From NCBI GenBank assembly GCA_019677205.1, contig JAAMXY010000940.1:1-10331 (forward strand): a stretch of 10,331 nt of DNA. Direction: 5' to 3'. The translations under genes and the position numbers were made by a program. The DNA is from Pinguiococcus pyrenoidosus. Taxonomy: Eukaryota > Sar > Pinguiophyceae > Pinguiochrysidales > Pinguiochrysidaceae. Numbering within the stretch: the first letter of the stretch is position 1; each line of letters opens with the position of its first letter. Positions 5,217-10,331 of the stretch are shown piece after piece. Below the pieces are notes generated by a model, which saw only the letters and a list, made by a program, of their open reading frames with translations, was not told the origin of the DNA and searched no databases.

Positions 5217-7571
5217 ATGGGGCGGAAGCGCTGCGTTCTGGTGGTTTTGCTGCTGTCCGTGTTGTGTAGCACGTCAAGGTGCCTTCGGAAGCAGCATGTG
5301 AGGCCGTCTCGGCCGCAAATGTTCCCCAAAGTCCTCTCGGGAGTGTTAATAGCCACTTCTGGCCTCGCGTGGCAGCCGGAGCCGTCCATCGCGACGCAGA
5401 TGGCAGCCGAAGACGCGAAAGGTGCTTTGAATCGTCCGCAGCTCCTGAGCCCCTCGGAGCCGACAGCGCGTTGCGAGGCGGCGACCGGCTCCGATCCAGT
5501 CTGCCTAGGTCGCGTCTTTGCGGTGTCAACGCCGCCGCCACTCCCGGGACTACAGGCCCCAGCGCCGATTGCAGTGGCCGGGATACCCGTCGTGGCGCCC
5601 TCTGCCTGGCCTGAGCGGTCGCCATCGGCCGTGCCACCAGCTGCAAGGACGGCCCAGGGGGCTGCGCCGAGGGCGGTGCAGCAAGTGCCACCGAAGAATC
5701 CGCCTTCCGGCGTGTCGGTGAGCAAGTCGTCACCGCCGACGTCAACAGCTCCGAAGGTGGCTCCGAAGCCCGCTTCGGTAACGCAGGCGCCAGATGCTTC
5801 GCTGCTGGCGCCTGCGCCGTCCTCGGCTGTGGTGCCGGAGGCTGCCAAAGTGACCAAGAAGGTGGCCCCCGGAGCGATCGCGCCGCCGGAATCATTGAAA
5901 AGCACGAAGAAGGGGGCGCCGTCGGTCGCGCCGACTCCACCAGGAATAACCTCCAAGACGATGAGGAAGATCGTCAAGAAGCTTCCGACTGCATGGGCGC
6001 AGGTGCTGGTGGTGGACGACGAGGAGGTCATCGACCTCTTTCAGGGAATCGATTTCCTGCCGAACATGCGAATTGTGGCACGCAAGCTCAGCTACAAGGA
6101 AGCCGCCACGGCCGCGGCCGTGGCCGGCGCGGCTGCGGAAGTGGTCGCGACGCTGGTGCTGTACCCCTTGGACACGATCAAGACGCGACTCCAAAGCCAG
6201 AACGTCGCCCTGCTTGAGGCTGAAGGAGAGAACGGCAGCAACGGACGCTTCGCGCTTCTGGGTGCGTACATCAATGCCTTGCGGAAGAGAGCGACCTCGG
6301 CCTACTACGACTCCGTGGTTGGTCTGCAGCGGCGCAGCGAAGGTGAGAAGAACTCTCCGGCACGACGTGCTGCGGCGTTCTTCTCCTCTCTCTCGAAGCG
6401 CGAGGTCATAGTAGACGGCCCGAGGGCGATCCTTACGAGAAGTGCAAGGCTTGTTGGAGACGCCTACCGAGGCGTGATTCCGGAGATCGCCGTCGCGATT
6501 CCTCAGGGCGCCACCTTCTTCGCCTCGCGGGATCTCGTTCGGAAAGCACTGGGCTCGGCGACAGCGTCCTCCACGGCAGCCGTGGCGGCGAAAGCGATAG
6601 AGCCGGCGATTCCCAAGGAATTCGCATCCCTCCTGGCGATTGGTGTGGCGGATGCGCTGTATTGGGTTGTCCGCTCCCCCGCGCAGAAGCTGCAGACCAA
6701 TCTCCAGGTGCGCAGGGATGTCGTCATTCAGCTGTCGGAGGGCGCAAAGGCCGCAAGCACCCTTCGCAGTCTCTTGGCGGACCAACGGGCCCGCAAGATG
6801 TCGAACGAGAGAGTGCGCTCGAGCATGCGCCGCCCGCACCGCTTTGGGCCTCCTCGCACAGGGAGCGAGAAGGCCCCAGGTGAGGAGGACTTCAGCATCA
6901 GGGATGTGTTCAACGAGCTCGACGGCGATAGAAATGGCAAGATTGACAAGCGAGAATTGCAAAGGGCACTTCTCCGTCCCGGAGGCACCGACAAGCAAAC
7001 CATCCAGGAGCTGATTCAGTTTTGCGACAAGGACGGGGACGGGCAGATAGACTTTCGGGAGTTTCAGGACGCAATACGCACTGTCACCTTCTTTCAGCAG
7101 AAGCAGAAGCGGAAGCTTGATGCGGCTGGCAAGTACCTCATCCGGCTCCCGGATCTATGGAAGGACTACTGGGTCTTGATCTTGACAGACGTGCCGCAGC
7201 TGATTTTGAGAGCGCTTCTGCTCTTGCTCCTGGAGCAGCATGCCTCCCTGGGGAAAACCGAGGCATACCTCTTGGCCGCGAGCGCGAGCGCCGTGCTGTG
7301 TACGCCGCTGGACGTCTGCCGAACTCGAATCCTGTTGGACAGCGGAGAGAGCGACAACTTCAGCTCCCTTCGAGCCTCGGCTCCCGTTCGCGTTGCGCGG
7401 ACGCTGCGCAAGATCTACTCTCAGGAGGGGATCGAAGCACTCTATAGCGGCTGGTTCTATCGATTGCTACTAAGCGGCATCATACTGGGCGGATTTCTGC
7501 CATTCAAGCTGCAGGCCTACGAGTCAACACGCACGGAGGTGGTTCTGGATATCCTCGATAGCATTGGGTAA
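5217..7571 (+). CDS. SLC25/mitochondrial-carrier-family transporter with internal EF-hand pair and bipartite-like N-terminal leader
   Basis: Carrier-family proteins exchange small metabolites across organelle inner membranes using three ~100-residue repeats. The 784-aa product starts at the first in-frame ATG with a signal-peptide-like leader (GRKR then VLVVLLLSVLC, ~1-22), a basic stretch, a second hydrophobic patch (~38-51) and a Pro/Ala/Ser/Lys-rich spacer (~100-250). Repeat 1 begins near 295 with P317-x-D-x-x-K-x-R324 and ends around 445. Repeat 2 begins near 468 but its signature is degraded (P488-A-Q-K-L-Q). After it comes an insert (~498-640) with two canonical EF-hand loops, 569-580 and 604-615, each with all calcium-ligand positions filled. 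The second half of repeat 2 follows (~640-675). Repeat 3 starts near 681 with P697-x-D-x-x-R-x-R704, then GWFYR and YESTR. It is intronless over 2.36 kb. Usual length is ~300 aa, or ~480 aa with N-terminal EF-hands. The substrate cannot be told; repeat 1 resembles S-adenosylmethionine carriers only loosely. The leader suggests plastid targeting in a complex-plastid alga, but mitochondrial or ER location is possible. Confidence 0.87.
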   Translation: MGRKRCVLVVLLLSVLCSTSRCLRKQHVRPSRPQMFPKVLSGVLIATSGLAWQPEPSIATQMAAEDAKGALNRPQLLSPSEPTARCEAATGSDPVCLGRVFAVSTPPPLPGLQAPAPIAVAGIPVVAPSAWPERSPSAVPPAARTAQGAAPRAVQQVPPKNPPSGVSVSKSSPPTSTAPKVAPKPASVTQAPDASLLAPAPSSAVVPEAAKVTKKVAPGAIAPPESLKSTKKGAPSVAPTPPGITSKTMRKIVKKLPTAWAQVLVVDDEEVIDLFQGIDFLPNMRIVARKLSYKEAATAAAVAGAAAEVVATLVLYPLDTIKTRLQSQNVALLEAEGENGSNGRFALLGAYINALRKRATSAYYDSVVGLQRRSEGEKNSPARRAAAFFSSLSKREVIVDGPRAILTRSARLVGDAYRGVIPEIAVAIPQGATFFASRDLVRKALGSATASSTAAVAAKAIEPAIPKEFASLLAIGVADALYWVVRSPAQKLQTNLQVRRDVVIQLSEGAKAASTLRSLLADQRARKMSNERVRSSMRRPHRFGPPRTGSEKAPGEEDFSIRDVFNELDGDRNGKIDKRELQRALLRPGGTDKQTIQELIQFCDKDGDGQIDFREFQDAIRTVTFFQQKQKRKLDAAGKYLIRLPDLWKDYWVLILTDVPQLILRALLLLLLEQHASLGKTEAYLLAASASAVLCTPLDVCRTRILLDSGESDNFSSLRASAPVRVARTLRKIYSQEGIEALYSGWFYRLLLSGIILGGFLPFKLQAYESTRTEVVLDILDSIG
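6894..7082 (+). other. EF-hand pair encoded inside the second carrier repeat
   Basis: The two 12-residue loops are DGDRNGKIDKRE and DKDGDGQIDFRE. Positions 1, 3, 5, 7, 9 and 12 are the expected ligands in both, including the terminal Glu. Helical flanks FNELDG and FREFQDAI fit the EF-hand fold. By carrier topology the loop after transmembrane helix 3 faces the matrix (or stroma). Confidence 0.93.
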
Positions 7572-7602
7572 ATGCACACGATAGCATTGGGTAAATGCAC
7601 AG
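7557..7602. repeat. 23-bp tandem duplication across the carrier stop codon
   Basis: Copies at 7557-7579 and 7580-7602 begin GATAGCATTGGGTAAATGCA and differ only at the last base. The first copy encodes the final four residues (DSIG) and the TAA stop; the second lies in the 3' UTR. The rest of the 166-bp gap to the MUS81 stop (7603-7737) shows nothing recognisable beyond convergent 3' ends. Confidence 0.92.
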
Positions 7603-7737
7603 ACAAGAAAGAACAGCAAGAGATGACTTGAGCGAGGGCCTCCCGTACTGTTCCCGTCATCCGCACTAGGCCCGCAAGCCTCCCTCACTCTTTGCGCGTG
7701 AGCCTTTCGTCAAGGGCCGTAGCACCGGGCAGGCAGA

Positions 7738-10247
7738 CTATGTGCGATAGTCCACTTGAGTCAGAAGCCGGGCCAGAAGATCCAAGCTCTTCTGCGCCGC
7801 CCCTCGGTGCTGGAGCTGTCCGCGGACTTTGCGGTACACCTTGACACAATCGTCCACCGACAGCCCTTCCGCGTGCTCCACGGCGCATCGGAGGGTCGGA
7901 AAATGCTCGACAAACCCTTGCGACGTGACGTGGCTGAACTTGGGAACCTGACACAACATGCGCGCAAAGATCTGCGCGAGTGATGCGCTTTAGTCCGATG
8001 CTGGGTGGCACCGCATGAAGGGCGAGCGCAAGCGCGTACCTCTCCTGCGGCGAATGCCCGATGCTTCCGGCTTTCGCTTTGGAAAGCCGGAAGCGTCACG
8101 AAGGTGCCCATGGCTTCATCCACTAAAAAGAGAGCGAGCGCATCTTCACCTCCGGCCCGCATCAAAGACTTGATCTGCTCGTGCATTCGGCGCAGCTCCT
8201 CCGCGGATTGAGCAATGTTGTTGGTGTGTAAGACTCGGAAGCCAGGCAAGACTCGCGTCTCCGCCATCGCCGTCCTCAGCGCTTGCTTCGGAAGCCTTTC
8301 TTGGCTCGACGCAGCACCCTCCACGAGGTACGTGACATGCCCGATGCCCGATGCTCGAAGGCGGGACTTTTGCTCTGCGTATCTGCCGTCGATGATGCTT
8401 TCCGCCAGATCAGCGGCGCTCTTTCGCTCGATGATGAAGTCCAGCACGTACTCGACGTCAGAGCGTCTGTCTTGAGCGATCCAGATCATGTCACCAAGGT
8501 GCAAAGCCCTGTTCTCGCATGAGACGCCGCGCTGCAGCAGGTGGGACTGCACGGCATCCTTTCGCGTTTCTCGATGGTCCTGAACCAGAATCACAGACAG
8601 ATCCTCAAAGGGAACCGGCGGACAGCGAGAATCCGGTCGCCTCTACGGACGAGAGTTGGGGCAGAAGGCGTCAGGTGTGTGCAACGGAATGATTAGGGCC
8701 TTTCTCCGCGGCTTACCTCTCCCACGAACACGCTCGATGCCCCACGCTTTGCTGGACTTGGGGACTGGGACTCCCGCACCGATCGCATGGCAGAAGCTTC
8801 TTCGGAGGACCTACACGCTTGTCCGGGGGACTCACATTTCTCAGCGGCGTCTCCCAGCGCCCTGGGCCTCGCGGGAGGGCGTGAAGAGCTCGCCTGGTCG
8901 TAGACTCCTTGCGAAACGTGTTCACTTGGGTGTCCTGCAGGCCATAGCGTCGAGGCGCAGTCCTCACCATCAGGGGTGAGCTCAAAGCCGCGCTCGTTCT
9001 GTGGACCCTTGACGAGCTGTTGAGGAAACCTTTAGACACAGCCTTTTGCGACAATGATTGATCATGCGTCCATGCATGCATGGCTCTGCTGCCTACCAGC
9101 CATCCGCGTTCCTCGAGTTCCTTCGCCACGCGGCTCAATGCGCTGCTGAAATAGCTACTCCGGAGGTCGTACTGGACGACAAGCTCCTCGGCGCTTTCCT
9201 CGAGTTCTGGGACTGGGCAAGGACCTTTCCGCCCTTCCGCCCTTCTCCTGTAGAGGACCACGAGCAGAATCCACGCAGCTTCGCCCGGCCGCGGCATGAA
9301 TGGCGTTGCCTGCTTCTTCGGACGCTTGGGTCTTTGGGAAACATCCCGCACCGGGATCTTTGCAGCCGCTGCCTTACTCACGACCTCGGACCTTGCCTTC
9401 GGGGGCACCGCCTGTGCAGTGGTAGGCGCATCCGTATGCGTGGACCACAGCTCGGAGGCGCATTCCTTCCCTTCCGGGGTGAGCCCCCATCGCCTCTTTG
9501 ATTGTCGCCCGGAAACGTCCTTCGCGTGCAATGGCATGATAGCACACGAGCAGTGAGCACACCTTGACACTCCCGTGAACTCGCTTTGCGCAAGGCTGCT
9601 TACCACCAAGCACCTTGCTCTCAGCTCCTCCGCAACCCTTTCGAAAGCGTTTGAGAAGTACCCGACCCGGAGCTCGAACTCTGCCAGCATGAGCGACGCC
9701 TCCTCTTGAATCTGTGGCGAGCTGCTTGGCTCTCCAGGATGCAGGAGATCCCTCTTGTGCAGGGCGACGAGGAATATCCACGCAGCTTCGCCAGCGACGG
9801 GTCTGTAAGGTCCTGCCCTTCTCCTTTTCCGGGGTCTGCTGGTCTCTTGTAGGGAGCTCTGCGACGAACCCGACGCGTCCTCGCAGCTGTCGGGGAGGCC
9901 AGCGAGCGCCCTGGCCTCCCTCAGAGCGCCCTTGAGCCGTTCGGAGCAGTATGGCCCAATGCCCTTGAGACCCTCCAGCTGTTGCCTGGTCTCCAGCGCA
10001 TGCGGGCACCGCCGCACGGAGTCCTGGGCTCGTTTGTAGGTGAGAGCAAGCCTGTCTTTTCCCTTCAAAGTCCCAGATGAGGCGTCGAGGTCAGCGGCAA
10101 CCGGCATTCGGGTGAAGTCTGTCTTGGCCGCTCAGCAGTCCGTCGCTTGGTCCGAACCTTCTGCGCCGCGCCGATCCGCAGTTCCTCAAGCTTTGCATCC
10201 AGCGGCGCGTTCAACAGGTTCGCGAGCTCTTGGCCAGCGCGAGGCAT
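7738..10247 (-). CDS. MUS81: MUS81 structure-specific endonuclease, six exons, with duplicated winged-helix domain
   Basis: MUS81, with its EME1/MMS4-type partner, is a nuclear nuclease that cuts 3'-flaps, stalled forks and Holliday-junction intermediates. I join 10247-10158, 10062-9604, 9519-9097, 8998-8717, 8642-8040 and 7971-7738 for 696 aa (human ~550). In order: an N-terminal helix-hairpin-helix (~20-78, LKGIG), a basic RPRKRRR, winged helix 1 (~116-208), linker, winged helix 2 (~256-343), a Ser-rich linker, the ERCC4 nuclease domain (~434-600) with VQDHRE, GD at 468-469 and the catalytic ERKX3D at 490-496, followed by DGRYAEQK, then a C-terminal helix-hairpin-helix (620-696, IFARMLCQVP to TQVDYRT). 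The junction at 8040/7971 aligns without a gap to human MUS81, as does the 10158/10062 join with almost no gap. Every nuclease motif is intact. Most MUS81 proteins have one winged helix; this one has two. The frame is open upstream of 10247 to the window edge without an ATG, so an added 5' exon is possible. It converges on the carrier gene. Confidence 0.94.
7972..8039 (-). other. MUS81: MUS81 intron 5 (68 nt, phase 0)
   Basis: Donor GGAGAG|GTACGC and acceptor CTCGCGCAG|ATC. It joins the nuclease exon to the C-terminal helix-hairpin-helix, reproducing the human spacing from the conserved Phe to the FAR motif exactly (14 residues in both). Confidence 0.92.
8643..8716 (-). other. MUS81: MUS81 intron 4 (74 nt, phase 0)
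   Basis: Strong donor GGAGAG|GTAAGC and acceptor CGTCCGTAG|AGG with a preceding pyrimidine-rich stretch (CTTCTGCCCCAACTCTC). It joins the Ser-rich linker to the nuclease exon in frame. Confidence 0.9.
8942..9303 (-). repeat. MUS81: Winged-helix copy 2 of MUS81 (interrupted by intron 3)
   Basis: Encodes PFMPRPGEAAWILLVVLYRR, later DLRSSYFSSALSRVAKEL, and, in a shifted frame after the intron, GFELTPDGEDCASTLW. The LTP[ED]G...CAS.LW ending matches copy 1, which proves the frame change at intron 3 is splicing and not a break. Confidence 0.88.
8999..9096 (-). other. MUS81: MUS81 intron 3 (98 nt, phase 0)
   Basis: Donor TGGCTG|GTAGGC and acceptor GGTCCACAG|AAC. Its length is not a multiple of three and it moves the reading into the frame that encodes ELTPDGEDC. 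It sits at the same codon position in winged-helix copy 2 as intron 2 does in copy 1. Confidence 0.88.
9445..9807 (-). repeat. MUS81: Winged-helix copy 1 of MUS81 (interrupted by intron 2)
   Basis: Encodes PYRPVAGEAAWIFLVALHKR, later ELRVGYFSNAFERVAEEL, and after the intron WGLTPEGKECASELW. It matches copy 2 at 8942-9303 in order and spacing. On the plus strand both copies share the identical 17-mer ATCCACGCAGCTTCGCC (9776-9792 and 9269-9285). Confidence 0.88.
9520..9603 (-). other. MUS81: MUS81 intron 2 (84 nt, phase 0, readable through)
   Basis: Strong donor TTGGTG|GTAAGC; the likely acceptor is CACGCGAAG|GAC. A second AAG acceptor 24 nt further (ending at 9496) is also in phase. The intron is a multiple of three without a stop, so retained transcripts would add 28 residues; that sequence is unlike any winged helix and interrupts the match to copy 2. 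Confidence 0.7.
10063..10157 (-). other. MUS81: MUS81 intron 1 (95 nt, phase 0)
   Basis: Donor CAGAAG|GTTCGG and acceptor CTTTGAAG|GGA. It joins a 30-codon first exon (start MPRAGQELAN, ATG in a GCACCATG context) to the helix-hairpin-helix exon. Supported by near-gapless alignment with the human MUS81 N terminus (LTEWR ... RRYP against LEELR ... RRCP). The donor is not a strong consensus. Confidence 0.75.
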
Positions 10248-10331
10248 GGTGCCTGAGCCGAAGGCGGCGTTGTCATGGGAGGCCGCCCCGGCTGCGGCAA
10301 GTGCTGCAAAAGGCTTCAAACGGTCTGCGGT
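10248..10331 (-). promoter_or_regulatory. Upstream flank / 5' UTR of MUS81
   Basis: Only 84 bases remain before the window edge. They are GC-rich, hold no ATG in frame with MUS81, and show no recognisable promoter element. Because the frame is open, an upstream coding exon cannot be ruled out. Confidence 0.35.

Noticed and set aside
6343-6411. A possible 69-nt intron in the carrier gene (GTGAGA donor, CATAG acceptor, pyrimidine-rich end)
   Set aside because: It is in frame and cannot be excluded, but it would be phase 1, unlike all other introns here, and lies in a variable loop where alignment cannot decide. I kept the uninterrupted reading.
5075-6998. Long minus-strand open frames (318 and 368 codons) opposite the carrier gene
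   Set aside because: They are complements of a GC-rich coding region with clear carrier and EF-hand motifs on the plus strand; no domain is recognisable.
7761-7971. Continuation of the nuclease-exon frame past 8040 to a stop at 7761
   Set aside because: It reads Arg/Ser-rich nonsense; the other frame encodes the conserved MUS81 C terminus after intron 5.
8713-8998. Continuation of the upstream MUS81 frame through intron 3 down to about 8713, as if exon 3 were longer
   Set aside because: That frame loses all family similarity after the GTAGGC donor, while the frame after the 8999 acceptor encodes the missing end of the winged helix.
894-10247. A DNA-repair gene cluster (RAD16-like plus MUS81)
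   Set aside because: The two genes belong to different pathways, are on the same strand but separated by an unrelated divergent gene, and eukaryotic repair genes are not usually clustered. Chance neighbourhood is the simpler reading.

Overview
The window is nuclear DNA of a unicellular eukaryote. It carries four protein-coding genes in strict alternating orientation (+, -, +, -), three of them with short GT-AG introns of about 66-130 nt, plus a moderately GC-rich background. The genes are close together: about 280 and 166 bp between convergent stops, and about 375 bp between the divergent starts. The third gene product begins with a secretory-type signal peptide followed by a basic, transit-like stretch. 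This suggests, but does not prove, an alga with a complex (secondary or higher) plastid. Alternating strands argue against the long one-directional gene arrays of dinoflagellates or kinetoplastids. I cannot name the species.

Layout. 132-612 (+): tubulin-binding cofactor A (TBCA), two exons. 894-4841 (-): a RAD16-type SNF2/RING helicase of nucleotide-excision repair, carrying an extra PARP-type zinc finger and an approximately 320-residue charged insert; a small 5' exon is joined by a 66-nt intron. 4842-5216: shared divergent promoter with a G-box, an E2F-like site and a telomere-like TTTTGGG array that could form a G-quadruplex. 5217-7571 (+): an intronless mitochondrial-carrier-family (SLC25) transporter with a long N-terminal extension and two canonical EF-hands inserted inside its second carrier repeat. 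7738-10247 (-): the structure-specific endonuclease MUS81, which I reconstruct as six exons encoding 696 aa, with a tandemly duplicated winged-helix domain.

Functional view. Two genes (RAD16, MUS81) serve nuclear DNA repair, one (TBCA) serves beta-tubulin folding, and one is a probably calcium-regulated organelle transporter. Nothing suggests they form one pathway; this looks like ordinary compact nuclear gene neighbourhood. The interesting material is in protein architecture: a Ca2+ sensor placed inside a carrier fold, a doubled DNA-binding wing in MUS81 whose internal intron was duplicated with it, and a DNA-break-sensing zinc finger fused to RAD16. All seven inferred introns are in phase 0. 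I saw no tRNA, rRNA, CRISPR array or transposon.
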